NCBI GenBank assembly: GCA_019614645.1 | Contig: JABWDB010000001.1 | Coordinates: forward strand, 11,077,501-11,141,500 | Length of the DNA stretch: 64,000 nt | Direction of reading: 5' to 3' | DNA from: Stratiolaelaps scimitus | Taxonomy: Eukaryota; Arthropoda; Arachnida; Mesostigmata; Laelapidae | In this document: piece by piece, positions 12,776 to 25,020 of the stretch | Position numbering within the stretch: position 1 is the stretch's first letter | Layout: each line of letters begins with the position of its first letter | The notes under the pieces: model-generated | What the model was told of the DNA's origin: nothing | Seen by the model: the letters and a program-made list of their open reading frames with translations, nothing else | Database searches by the model: none | Position numbers and translations under genes: made by a program

Positions 12776-12850
12776 TGAGACGCGACCAAGTCTACCGCTG
12801 TAGTCCGGCTATTAAAAGCCGTAGGCCGCAGGTTCGAGCCTCGTCAAATG
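12776..12850 (+). repeat. Possible decayed tRNA-like SINE head
   Basis: A B-box-like GGTTCGAGCCT at 12831-12841 is followed by CGTC, which can pair with GACG near 12778. Upstream the stretch has tRNA-like spacing but no convincing A box. It lies about 600 bp from the clear SINE at 11955-12200 and does not share its head sequence. It could be an unrelated match. Confidence 0.3.
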
Positions 12851-14522
12851 ACATACCCCTTTTAACAAAAAGGGCGTACGTAGACTTAACTGTGAAATAC
12901 TGGGTTTTGCGAGATGCCAGTAAGGTACGAAACATGTCAGTAGCGTTGTACGTCGCACAATGATGACAATAATGATATAATACAATAAAAACTATTAGTA
13001 GATTTCGCATTTTTATAATACCTAATAATAATAATAATAACTATTTAATAAACATCGACAGCACTTGTCTATTCGAGATTTGCTTATTATGATTTATATT
13101 TATATGCGTTTGTTACAAATCACGAGGTTTTTCCTCTCGTTTTACCGTGTACCCCGGCACAACGTCATCTCCGTTTAGATTATTTCCCCCGTGGAGAGCA
13201 TCGCAGCAAAACTTCGACGCAGTACACGCAGTCTCTCGCAGAGCTTGCTGCAATCGAACGCAAGCATTGAGAGCGAGAGGGAGAGAGAGATAAGGAGAGC
13301 GGTGAGAGAAGACCCTACCCACAACACCTGCTCGGCGGCCCGCCGTACGCAGCCACTAATCAGATGAGCGGACGGATAAAAGCCAAGTTAGCTTCAGCCA
13401 GCAGCAGCTGCGAGAGCAACCGGGCCTCTTCCGAGCCACCGCTCGAGAAAACCTGGGAAAGGCTTTCCTTTTCTGCTCTGACTAGCAGCACTCCCATGCT
13501 AGCATGGCCTGCCCGCTCCGGCGTCGGCCACTAGGCCTGCGTTAGCTCGGCCGGGCTGCGGCACTGCGGCACTGCGGCGGTTGCTGCTGCTACTGCTGTT
13601 GCTGTTGCCAGTGTCTCTCCCTCGGAGAGATTGGGGGAGATTTACGAGGATATTTAGGCTGTATCACAACGATCCACTCCTCACTTCTTCCTGGCTGGCG
13701 GATGGGGTACGGGTCAGCAGACAACGACGGCAATGGCTAGGGAATCGTTGCTTCACTCATCGAAGTGAACAAGATGCTGCTCACCAACTGCCTCCTCTCC
13801 CGTCCCAGGGCCCGGGGCCCGCCTTCACGTGGCCAGGGAAACTATGTAGCGCTGGGCCAAGCAGTTGTAGTTGGCACCATATTGCGTCTGTTTCTTCCTG
13901 CCTGGCTATATGTCTGCCTACCACAGACACTGACTAGGTGTCTGGCTGTCTAGCTGACTGGCTGATTGCCCCCTGGATTTAAGACACTGACCGCGAGACG
14001 TCGTCACGCGAGGCTCGCATCTCGTCGACCGTTGGCTGTTTGGCGTATATGACTGGTTAGCTCGGCCCAAATCGTCAGTGGGCAGAGCTCGGCATAGCTA
14101 TTCGGCTACCTTCGCCATCAACCGATAGGTTCGGTCGCACTAGTGACGGCGTGATTGCGTGCGCCTCCGCTGTCTTCTTCGTTGATGCTGGCTGATTTCC
14201 TATGGGGTTGCCAATGCGGCGGATGGCAACACTCATAACGCAGCGGCTGGCAGCAGAGAGACTCCGGCAGCAACGAGGAGAATAAGTGGATCGACAACGC
14301 GCAAGGGCGACGGCTATTAGAGATGAACGCCAGCAACGTATGAGGCCAACCACGTCAGCTCCTGTTGCCAACTGGCCTACAAGATTTCTCTCTTCATGAT
14401 AGTACTAGTACAAGCAATAATAGTCGTAGTGGCCATAGAATTCGCGGCGGCCGTGGCGTCCGCCATAGGACGGGAAACCGCACCGCAACGAGCCAGCTCT
14501 GAGTGGGTGAGAGTAGATATCT

Positions 14523-14524
<2 letters not shown>

Positions 14525-14559
<35 letters not shown>
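14525..14559. repeat. (AT)n microsatellite
   Basis: An uninterrupted AT/TA run of about 35 bp lies in intron 2. Tyr-Ile open frames across it are artefacts. Confidence 0.95.
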
Positions 14560-14563
<4 letters not shown>

Positions 14564-17500
14564 CACTATGGGAGACCACCAACCGATGGATGAGGAATTG
14601 TCTTAATAATGTCTGTGCGAGGTGCCCGCTTGTACCTATGTCCGGGCTATTTCTTCGACACTCGGCTGTCACTCTATAAAAGAAAAGAAAAGATCAAGAC
14701 AGAATGTTCGGCAAAAGCAATGGAGAGAGAGAGAGAGAGAGAGAATGCGAGCAGAAGAACCGGAGGAAAGGAGGAAGGTCGGAGGAAGACGGAATTGCAG
14801 AGAGGGAAAGACTAGAGCATAAAAGTGGGTAGGCCATCACGATGGTAGGTCGTATCTCGTTTGGTCTGCCAGTTAGTCACATCCTCTTGCCTCTTGCCAC
14901 ATAGTCGATAATGGCACCCCAATAATGCCACCCAGGGGCCCCACAAAACAGCGTCCTCAGCCGCGTAGACGGCCTGCCATGTGACGCTATAGCCGTGCCT
15001 CACAATCGACAACCAGTTCTTGCTACGTTATATCATCAAAGGGCGAAAGTTTGTATTATATAATAGCAAAGTTGGCCCATTCACACAATTGGCCACCGTT
15101 CGGCGGTTCTCGTTTGGATGATGAGGCTATCCGAACAGTAGACGTCTGCCACACTTGACGGACGTCTAATTTTGAAAGTCTGCCTCGGTCGAGAAAATAT
15201 ATAAGTCATTGTATATATATATATATATAGGAAGGCATTTCGTATTTATTTTTTTGCTCCAAAAAGCCACGACCGCAGAGGACCATTCTGCGCTCACGAT
15301 CAGCATAAAAGCCACTTCTGCCGGCCGCTTCTGAATCGAGTCATCAGCATACAGATGTGTGTGTGTGTGGGTGTCTGTATATATAAACGTGGAGTCGGCT
15401 GTAGAAAAATCATTACGAAAAGAATTGGATATAGAGAAAGAGATAGAGGAAAAGGCATAGCCACCATGAGAGAGAGAGAGCTAGATAGTGGATGAGTACT
15501 GTTGGCTGTGGGACAACGATAAAGAGAGTTAGCCGACGCTTCGAACGTGCTTTAACGCGAAGGAGAAACCTTCTAGTGCCGATTCCAACCGATGTGATCA
15601 GTCAGGATGAGGCGCACAGAAAGGGAGAGAGAGAGAGGGAGAGATTGGGTGACGGTGACTGGATATTACAGGGAGCCTGGTGGGATACGGTTGGGGTACG
15701 GCAAGGCAGCTCTCGTTGCTTAGGCTAGGTGCTGCTAGATGGTGGGTCCCATTGGAAGAGCGAATTCGACTTCCGATAGAATGTCGTTCCAGGTCTCCCG
15801 TCTGGCCCGTTCCAGCTCCCCTGAGGCAGGGATGGGCACGGCCTGACCGGACCGACCTAGGTTGAAAAGGGAATCGCTTTGACTGAGGCGGGACGACCGA
15901 TAGTGTCTCCTATCCGCCTGCTTTCGCGGTGGTGCATAGAAGCTCGCCGGCCGATTTCGCTGAGGCAGGGAGAAGCCGAATGGAACCATCGGGAGGACCG
16001 AGATGAAGAAACCATGGTTACCGCACCGCTATAGGATCCTGCACAGGCTGCAATCCTCTTCTTTGGTGCATTCTACACTCGTCCTAACCTCAAGCCAATA
16101 GGCGAATGGGAACGTCCCTCCCTTCGATCGGACTTAGAGGTTAAATTTCCCCGAAGGAACACGCGCTGATTGCTTTGCTATTCTGGACGGATGGACGGAT
16201 GCGTTGGAGGGCTGAAATGAAGGGCAACAAGGATAGAGACGGTGAGGCGGAGGCAGAGGTGAAAGAGCAGAGTACTCACTCGCTAAGGTAAATTCCGGGA
16301 AATTTACTACCTCGTTGGTAGTTCGCGCCACCGAACGGACATGACGTGAACAAAGACGAAACATAGAGCTTGTTAAGGTGAAGAAACATCGTGAACAGTA
16401 CAGTGCAGACACCTAGAGTAATAATAAAGGGCTATCCTTGTTCATAGCATCACATCGGAAACATGTTTGCAGACGTACATTGTGTGTGTGTGTGTGTATA
16501 GATCTATTTTGGGCCTGTCGAAAGAAAGTTCGTGGGCCTTAAATCATCCTCCCCGTCACCGGTGTAGCTATGCTGTTGACGAAAGTGTAAACACGTACAA
16601 GGTAAGGAAAGATTAGTCATACGCATAGAAAATAGAGCCAAGTCAATGTGGTATAATAATGGGGTTTCTTCTCAGCGTCCTCTAATGTGTGTTCTGGCAA
16701 TCCCAATCGTAATCCTGTCCACTGAGACTGTTCGGTCCTCCGGAACTGGAAAGTTTACCTAATCAGATCTTTTTCGCTGCAACTCGTTGATTGAGGTAAC
16801 TTGGTTGGCCTTGGAATCAAGCTGCATTGCTGTACCTTATTATTTCCTGTCGTGTCTATCAAAGGAATGAATTGTACTTTAGTACCTGTGGTATAATCGC
16901 ATTGCGCGTCATACATATAGAATACTACTAGCTGAAGATGCAGGCAGACTATGTTCAATGCTATGATGCAAGAGGGACGCTTTGGTGTGCACCGTGAGAG
17001 GAGAGGCCACGGACTGATCATTCGTCCATGAGACGATCAACCCACTTGCGGGCTCACTGAATGACCACAGTGCATTCAATTCTCAGCACGCGCGAGGTTC
17101 AACTGGCAGGAAGCACATCAGCGACGGACCTTAGGTGTACAGGTATTCAGGTTTCCTGGTGTCTAGGCGCTAGCTGTAGATCTGCATTTGCGTTCCGAGA
17201 TGAATCGGTCGTGGCTCAGCGAAGTGGTTACAAAAACCAGCTTAGGTGCGCGCTCAGTAAACTGCGTGAGTCTAGAAGCCCCGTCGAAAATTTCTCGTTT
17301 CACAGTCCTTGCAAACATCTTTTTTCTTTTGTAGACCGTCGGTACCAACCGGTTGGTGATCCAAATGTCTGCTATTCTTTGTCTCATGGCGGGAAAAGAC
17401 AAATGGCGAATGAGGAGCAAACCAGAACCCGCAACGTCGATTGCATTGTGTATCACAATTGAGTGGATACCTCGCGCGACCTTATGCTCGCGCGCTGTCC

Positions 17501-17967
17501 AATTCTAAGCGTAGTATTTTGCGGCTACGCAGCTCATCCTCGTGGGGGCACGGCGGGTTTATACAGTGGGGAAAAGGCGCCCCCTGGAGCCGTATACCCG
17601 CAATCACCAGCGGGTCGAGTTTCGAGCACCGTGCCAGTAACATCTCTTTGCTTTGACGCGGCAATCGAATCGTGTCGCCCATAGCCTCGGTGTATTCGAT
17701 CGTAGTCGTAGGTGGCCTCTGCTCGGTTCTGACGGCCGGATGATGACAATGATGCTGCAACACACTTGTAAGCCGATTAGTGGCACGCTGGTCAGCAGGA
17801 AACCCTATCGACGCCGCGAAAATCAGTGACAATCCCCTGAGATGGTGGATCTGACTGAACGGAACGTCAAACGAACGGAGAAACGGAAAGAGGGCGCCGG
17901 CCACGTTTCAAAGAAGAGAGCCGAGTCAAATGAATGCCGTAGAAGAAATCAATAATATATTATAGAA

Positions 17968-18019
17968 GGGGGCCTTCGGCCTTTTTGTCCGCCTGTGGAC
18001 AAAAAGGCCGAACGCCCCC
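17968..18019. repeat. 25-bp imperfect inverted repeat (hairpin)
   Basis: The arms 17968-17992 and 17995-18019 are reverse complements with two mismatches in 25 positions and only two bases (CT) between them. The core is GGCCTTTTTGTCC and its complement. The arms are GC-rich and sit between AT-rich flanks. A poly(A)-rich stretch follows from 18025. Possible origins are a foldback element, a cruciform-forming repair scar or an RNA hairpin. The two-base loop argues against a standard microRNA precursor. Confidence 0.85.
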
Positions 18020-19235
18020 ACGCCGAAAAAAAAGAAAATGGTTTTTTTCTTAACCTGACATTTCATTCCTGTGGCATAGAATGAAAGCAACTTCGTCTCT
18101 GTGGGGGGGAGTTTGTTTGTGTGCAACTCACGTTTTAATTTCTTTATTATGAATGCTGAGGACACCTAAAATAAGATGGACGTCTAGGAGCCAGCAGCAC
18201 TATCCTCTCAGCAGAGGATGGTGATTTTAGCAGGCAGAGGCGTTTTGTCATCCACGTCAACTCCCTTGCACTGGATCGGCCCACTTTCATCGAGATTGGA
18301 ACGTCTCTGGTGGTGTCCGTGCGTTTGAAAGAAATTTCCTTCTCTCAGGGAAAAGAAAGACGTCTAGAAGTAGCCTGATTTCTGGCTGGAGGAATCAATT
18401 CATGCTAAATCGTGTACACGATCAATCGATTAATCCAAGGTATACTGGGTCCACTTATTATTTGTACCATTTCGAGATCGATTTAATTTACTAGTTGATT
18501 TGGGTTGTACATTTGCTTTTCTATGTTAAACGCTAACTACCTCACTGAGTTGTTCCCGCAGAGGGGCCATAATCTTTGTCCAGGTGAGGATCATGTAAAT
18601 TGAGTACCTCGTCTCTGCTGGCACATATTTGTGTCCCGTGTACTTTATGATTGAGATTTTCATAAGGGACAAGAGCGAAGCGGACTGACTAATCGGTTCG
18701 CAAAGCGTAAGGCCACATGTGACAGCAATTCCCTTACGAAAATCAGCGCCTCTCTCCCCATTGCTCGCGTTGTTTCTCTCTGCTTATGTACGTTGTCCGG
18801 CCTGCATCGCGTCTGAAATCTCATATAAGTACACACGCGTTTCGATGGCATTTCGTACGATTGGCCACGAACAATAGCCTCTCTCCCTCTCGCTCTATCC
18901 TTCGAGGTTACAACGGGCATGTGTACGCGGTGGTTCCGTCCCTGTATCAATTATATCATATCTCAACCTTGCTCTGATTGATGGCTATCATCTACCTGGA
19001 CAGCCGGAGTAGTTGCCCGACATCTGCGGCTTGAAGTTATGAGAAATAGAAAACGTTTTCCTTCCAAAGATACCTCATCTTTGCCCCCTTGAGGCGAACC
19101 TATGCCAAGGCGATCGACTGATAATTACATTGTCATTACAAATCGTTACAGTATTTTCGTCCACTGCGACGTCGCAGTGGTCGCTTTCGTGGTCGAAAGT
19201 CTAAAAAGCGCTCGTTTCATCGGTATTGTTTGCAG

Positions 19236-19487
19236 GTGGGCGAATTCTGGTATCTCCTACTACGGATTCGTACAGAAAATTCAGCCGTACTCAATCGCGA
19301 GTATCAGGATCGCTATCGGCTAAAAGTTCGGGGTACGCTTCAGCATAAAAATCGAAAGCTGTATGATGTACACTGCGACGTCCTCGTCAGAATTCTTGAC
19401 AAGAATGACATCTCACCATTGTTTTACCCGAAGACGTATAATGTTTCTGTGTCGGAAACGACTCCGTTGCATCAAACCATACTTAAG
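19236..19487 (+). CDS. kug: Fat-like cadherin exon 3: end of repeat 1 and start of repeat 2
   Basis: This exon encodes residues 110-193. It continues repeat 1 with GEFWYLLLRIRTENSAVLNRE, matching the family's DFCFLRIRT...LNRE pattern, and closes the repeat with the calcium-binding ILDKND at 162-167. FYPKTYNVSVSETTPLHQ then opens repeat 2. The acceptor TTGTTTGCAG ends at 19235 and the donor AAG|GTAAGT starts at 19488. Both phases are 0 and the exon is 84 whole codons. The FYP and PLHQ wording is closer to remembered arthropod Fat-like proteins than to vertebrate FAT1. A cysteine at residue 157 lies in the last strand of the repeat. Confidence 0.95.
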
Positions 19488-22400
19488 GTAAGTGCCGTAG
19501 AAAGTCTATGAGTGACAAACACCGCGTGATAAGAATAATAATCACATATTTTTAGGTAATTAAGAAATAGCCAAAGATATAATAATCGTGATGTTTCGTA
19601 ATAGCAGAAAAAACAAAACATAATATAATAATACTTATTATTATTATTATTATGTTCGATGTGCGCTGATTCGTTGTGATAGCTCACTTTTTAGAAGGTA
19701 TGTCGTAATGAAACTATAACCGTACTTTGAGTTAGAAGAAATTCGAATGCACTACTTTACCAAGTGTCATATGATTTATATGGTGAACATAGTAGTTTCC
19801 CAAGAAGCAGTGAACTTTGGACGACCATTTATAAGTCCAAGTTTAAAGTTGGTTCGATGTTGGATCTGAGCAAATCCGGACACTTGCCTAGAAGAATTTT
19901 GCTTAATCCGAGTCCTAGCCATTGAAGCGCCAGGTGACGGTGCGAACGGGTTTGGCCTAGCTTCTGCAACCATCGTGTTATCGCAACGTAAAAAAAGAAC
20001 AGGAAAAGCTTTCGAAGCTACGAAGGCCGCCTAAAAGGACGTCTTTATGCAGCAAGTTTCTTCGACGCCTCAGACGTATCAGCCTATGAACGGCTGAGAA
20101 AAGTTTCGAGTTGCGGCAGGCCTTCGCAGTCGTCAAAGCCACGTCGACCGAGCGCTGGCCGGTATTCCAAAAAAGAGCCGGCTTGCTGTTGCTGTTGTCG
20201 TTGTTGTTGTCGTCGTCGTCTGTCCAACTAACCCTCCACTACATTCACTATATTTATTAATGATAATTGTGAATAATTATCAGTGATGAATAATTCTTCA
20301 CTAATATTTTATTGCGTTCTATGCAATCCGCAAAATTATTTGCCTCGCCATTATCACGGCACGATGTTATTGGCATTTTTGCGTTGCTCAGAGTAACGAT
20401 TATGGGTTTTTACTGCATAGTAATTTCGTCTGTCTGTGCGGGCAAATGCACGCTCCATTTACGTTGTTCTCACGGGGGCGGGGGGGGGCGCGGGGGTTTA
20501 ACCCTCTCGAACGAGCTTAGTTTGCAATATTTTACGCTGTCCCGTGAAAATATGCCTCCTATGCATTTGATAGTTGATAATGTGTTTCCTTTATATCAAA
20601 TGACTCTACTAAGCCGACTTGATACTCGAGCTTATGACTAGGATTGTACTCTGTGTCGGAGAAGAAGGCCTTAATACAATCTGTCATTTTTGTCCGCTTC
20701 GATGTAATCGCGGGGCAGATAAAAATCTCGTTTGTTCTCCGTTCGGCCGAAATGGCTCTAATCGAAATAATGTCGACCACCGTAGTAGTTCCAGTAGCAG
20801 TGGTGCTGCTGCTTCCTCGGTTCGTGATGCTACCCTATTATACAATGGTATCTGTAAGCTATACCCGACACAGGCAAATGCTATCATATACATTTGTCAT
20901 AGAAATCCCATAGCGTTGCTCTACAATTTATTATTACAGTCTATCATATACTATAGCAGTACAATATGTAGTATTGGGGGACAGCTAACAGCTACGATGT
21001 TGTAACTAATATATTATTGGTGAGCAAAGCAAAATCAATTGTTATGAAAGGCTTGTTGTTTTATCTGCCGCTTGCTTTGGACCCTTTGCAGCCGGGCAAG
21101 GAGACAGACTCTGTATTTTTCGTGAAAATAGACCCTTCCATCCTCGTTTGTCTGAGCCTGTAGAGCGAACATGGGTTCATGTGATAAGTCGGTCAATTTT
21201 GAACACAAGGTTGCTAACGACAACAGAGCGAGAACATCGAAAATAGGACCCCGCGAACTGTGTCAGCGTTACGTCAACTCGTCGTCATCGTCATCTACCG
21301 ATGCACCACAGTGATGACACTGGTGAAGCTGTGAGATCGGCAAGATGACCATTCGATTTCATGACGAGGTGTCCATAGAATGTTATTGCTCATCCTCGGA
21401 AATGTCTTCTTTCGTATACGAATAATATATTATATAACAATGATAACAATAATAGCGTACATAGGAGCAAGCCGGAGTGAGACCGCGCTTTGTTCTGACG
21501 GAACCAACTCTTGTTGCTAAAACTGACGTTGTTCGAACGCATGTACGTATTCCGCGATACAGCAGCCGCGTAAACCCGGCCGGCAAATCAGCGCAGCTAA
21601 ACGGCTTCATCTTCACCGGCCTAGATCTGGTTTGAAAGCGTTAGGGCAAAGTTACGCTACGACCCCAGGCCAGGTTTCGCCAAATCACTTAAAAAGCTCG
21701 AGCTGGGTCAATTATTTGAATGACGGCCTCACAATAGCAGCTGCGGAGCGCTATATCACCGTGGTCTTCACGATATCTCGTGAGGGTCTGTGATTGTGGA
21801 TGTTGCGCAATCAGAGACGAAGTGAACGCTAGCTTATTAATTTGCTAGATGAATCCGTAATATTAGTCGAGAGCTAAAGCTTGAACGTCGACCTCTTAAT
21901 CTGAATGGCAAGCGCAAGAGGTTATGTTGAGAGTGATAGCCAGATTCAACGAGCCCACCGAAGCAGTGCCACGCTGAGGCAGGGCGTCTCATACACGACT
22001 ACCATCAGCGAGACCAATAAAGCAATCAGTCTATATCCTCCGACTCCGAGTAGTCAGTACCGTCGGCAGAAACAGGTTAGCTTTACTCTGACAATACGAC
22101 TGGGTCAGTCTCAAATAAACTGGGAGAACATGACTTTTACAAAGTCACATTTATTTGTCGAAGCACAATAAACGACGGGTCAATCTGATAGTTGTACAGC
22201 ATCCGAACAGCAGCCAAGGTGTAGAGCCACTGTTTAGCGACGTCGTATTGTACAACTGGGATTCGCTAATGAAACTTTGCTTCTTCTTGTAAACGTGTTC
22301 TAATTTTGATTAAACATCTAATCAATGAGTTGGAATTAGAGTTGCTGGCCCAGTTGGGCCCCACTGCGATTTTTGCCCTCTCGTCAAGAGGACGTTTCCA

Positions 22401-24115
22401 AGCCTGCCGCGATCCGTTAAGGATTGACCGTCAAACTGTGGTGGTATTAGACCCACGAATCCTATTCGACAGAGGTCGCCGTCGTGCCGACGCGTTCAGC
22501 GATTTATCACCGACGAGAATCCGTCCATTAGAAGTTTCATTTCGAAAGAAACAGTGCAGCTTTCATGGTGAGTTTCATATTCGTCGTCCAATCGACGTCC
22601 CAGATATGATATAAGCGGGCACTGTCGACCTGCGCCCACCTACATGAGTGGTATAAAAGTCGCGTGCCGTTTGGTGTTACCTGCTTGGTATATGATGGAA
22701 CTGAGTGGGGCCAAGCCAAATGTCGAATGTAATAAGTGACGAATGACAAACGTAATCTTCCATACATTATGCTCAACTACGAAAGCATATATGTATTTTC
22801 AAGCAGGGTAGGCCTATGGGTAAGTGGATTCGCGGCTCGTGGCCAGACAGCTAGGTAGATATCATGGGTCGATGAGCACGTCGCGACGCAGCGGTGCTTT
22901 CGCGATCTAACTGTGATTATGTTTGTGATTGAATGTGACATACACACACACACACAGACAGATACAGACACACACAGTCGGCCTTTGTGTGCGAGCACAA
23001 CATCGCTCTTGCTGCCATCAGCTGGAGGTGTAATGATAATTAAATTTTATTGCTTCACCACCCGGAGTCTGCTTCGCGGGTCATAAACCATCATCCAACC
23101 TAAAAATGCGCGTCCGCTGTACGTTCACATAAACACAGCAAAACTGCGGCAGTCACCGCGGATGATTATGATGATGGTGATGATGATGCCGCCGCCCCAG
23201 CGGTAGTATAATATAATAACCGCATAAAATACGGCGCAAGCTCTGGCCCAGAATGCGCCCCCTCACCCGACCGCTTGCACGCCTGTCCGCTTTCCTGCCC
23301 TGTTCGCGTACACAATGAACGCAGTAGCAGCACCAGCAGCAGCTGCTCCTCCTCCTGCTGCTCCTGCTGCTGCCAACCCCCGTGGTCCCGGACCACCGAG
23401 TGACTGAGTGAGTGACTGGCGACGGAAGCAGTGGAGCTAGTGTTGGTGGTGGTGGTGGTGGCGTCGCCGCATATTTTTTGCCCTCATTGTTGTCTTGTGC
23501 TCCTCTGAATGGAATTCAACGCCGCGCCGTACACGATCATTATTATGATTATGGAGACGTAGATGTTATTAGTTATTATAGGGGTGGGGGAGGAGTGGTG
23601 TTATCAGACGACGACGACGACATCAGCATTCCGGATTGACGACACCAGTGATAAATTAAGTAGCTGAATGGTTTTCTAACTTCACTTACTGCTGCGTTGA
23701 TGTCTACCTGAGGATATGTTGATAGGTGAGCAGATCGCGCACTGAACTGAGCTAAACAGTGAGAGATAGGGAAGTAGGCAATGCCATCCCCCGACACCCA
23801 TCATCACATTGGTCAGTCCGGAGTCGTCAACTGTTTTTGTTCGTGAACTTTTCTCGCTGTTGTGCGAGGGCCTCGCGAGGCACATCAACTCTTTGTAGAG
23901 TTCTCGGCGTTGAAACATTCGTTGCTGTTCAACTGGTCGACAGTGCCGCAGTGAAATTAACATGTATACATTCGTGTTACGAGCCGGGCCACATGGCCGT
24001 TGTGGGTTAGGCCTAATAAAGTAAATCTTCTGGGCCGACTCGCAGCCAACATTTAACGCCCACGGTACTGCTTTCAGCATTGCTTCATAAGATCGACCAG
24101 TTTAAGTGCAAATGT

Positions 24116-24198
24116 GCAACGATGGGAATCGAACCCGGTTAGGCCTAGCAGTGCGTACCTAATCTAGATAATACGGCAGATGTCAGCCATTTCGCTGC
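24116..24198 (-). repeat. tRNA-like element (SINE head or tRNA pseudogene)
   Basis: On the minus strand an 83-nt unit begins GCAGCGA and ends TCGTTGC, which pair over all seven acceptor positions with one G-U. It has a perfect B box GGTTCGATTCC (plus coordinates 24125-24135) and an A-box-like TGGCTGACATC about 54 nt upstream. The length and start resemble serine tRNAs. The T stem pairs over only three positions and no clear anticodon arm forms, so a working tRNA is unlikely. No tail or target duplication was identified. Confidence 0.5.
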
Positions 24199-24767
24199 GA
24201 TATTAGCAGCAGCGGAGTCAGGGTCAAAAGAAGCCTCTGGCTCAATTCTCTGAGTTGTGCAGGCTGGTGGCAATTCTAGCAGCACATGAGTGGTTAGCTC
24301 ACATTCAAAAACTTTAGTGGAAACGAGCGTGTTTAAATTAAAAAAATATAAACTCTAAATGATTAAATAAGAAAATTAGTGGTAAACCGTTTTGTGCTGT
24401 CTGTAGGGGTCGGGTTAGTGAAAGTACTCTGATGTTTGATTCTCAGCGTATGCTGGCTTGTCATAAGGATGAACGCGTTTTGCGTCAAGTATCGATCGTG
24501 CCTTCGACAACTAAGTAGTCATGTTCCAGACCGCTGAAGAACAACGGGACGAGTGAGTTAGCCAAGACAACTCCTGGGTTGGGAAAAGGTAGGGTGTTAA
24601 GGATTACTTCGGTGAGAGCAGTTGACAACATGGTAGCAGGATTAGCCAAAATCGTAATTACACGGAGGGTCTTTCAAGGTTGCGACTTTCCGTCGCTGCA
24701 GTTGTAGGTGTCTCGTATTGTGGCCTTCTATCGTGTGGCTGGAAAGAGTTCCCACTAGAATATCATC

Positions 24768-25020
24768 ATGGAGTTTTCCCCCCTTGCCTTTGAGACCTTG
24801 GGCGGGCACGGCCCTCTCACTGCGAACTTCCTCGAGGGGGTCTACCATAGGCTGATCCGCGCCACCGGGGACAAGCGCGCTGGCTCTTTCCTCCTGCAGC
24901 GGCTGTCCCTCGCCGTGCAGAGAGGCAATGCCATCGCCTTCCTCGGAACATTGTCGTCCTCACCCCCCCCCCCCCATAATCTCTAGAAATCCCGCCCTAC
25001 TGTATGTTTGAATAAATTTA
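24768..25020 (+). mobile_element. 3' end of a non-LTR retrotransposon (5'-truncated)
   Basis: The frame 24768-24986 encodes a 72-residue C-terminus with PLAFETLGGHGP near residues 5-16, ATGDKRAGSFLLQRLSLA near 32-49 and VQRGNA at 50-55. It ends in a proline run and a stop. The pattern of xETxG..G, then a TGD/S-R-x-S/A-F-L-x-QRLS-A-QRGNA block, is familiar from the C-terminal tail after the reverse transcriptase of many animal LINE-type ORF2 proteins. A TAG lies 9 bp before the ATG in the same frame, so no upstream reverse transcriptase remains. A C13 run (24963-24975) lies inside the frame. An AATAAA at 25009-25014 fits a 3' end. The fragment is dead. The clade is not assigned. Confidence 0.6.

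Larger units (their letters stand above)
10622..19235 (+). other. Intron 2 of the Fat-like cadherin
   Basis: This is an 8.6-kb intron with donor GTAAAT and acceptor GTATTGTTTGCAG. It carries the SINE at 11955-12200, a second tRNA-like stretch near 12780-12850, and TA microsatellites at about 11657-11680, 14525-14559 and 15212-15229. It also has GA runs at 14722-14744 and 15625-15643, a GT run at 16481-16498 and a near-perfect 25-bp palindrome at 17968-18019. A GC-rich stretch at 13130-14500 has no recognisable protein. No nested gene is supported on either strand. Confidence 0.75.

Noticed and set aside
22800..22890. tRNA-like stretch near a CA repeat
   Set aside because: An A-box-like TGGGTAAGTGG is present, but the B box (GGGTCGATGAG) is too weak and there is no tail or target duplication.
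24116..24198. Functional tRNA gene on the minus strand
   Set aside because: The acceptor stem and B box are good, but the T stem pairs over only three positions and no anticodon arm forms.
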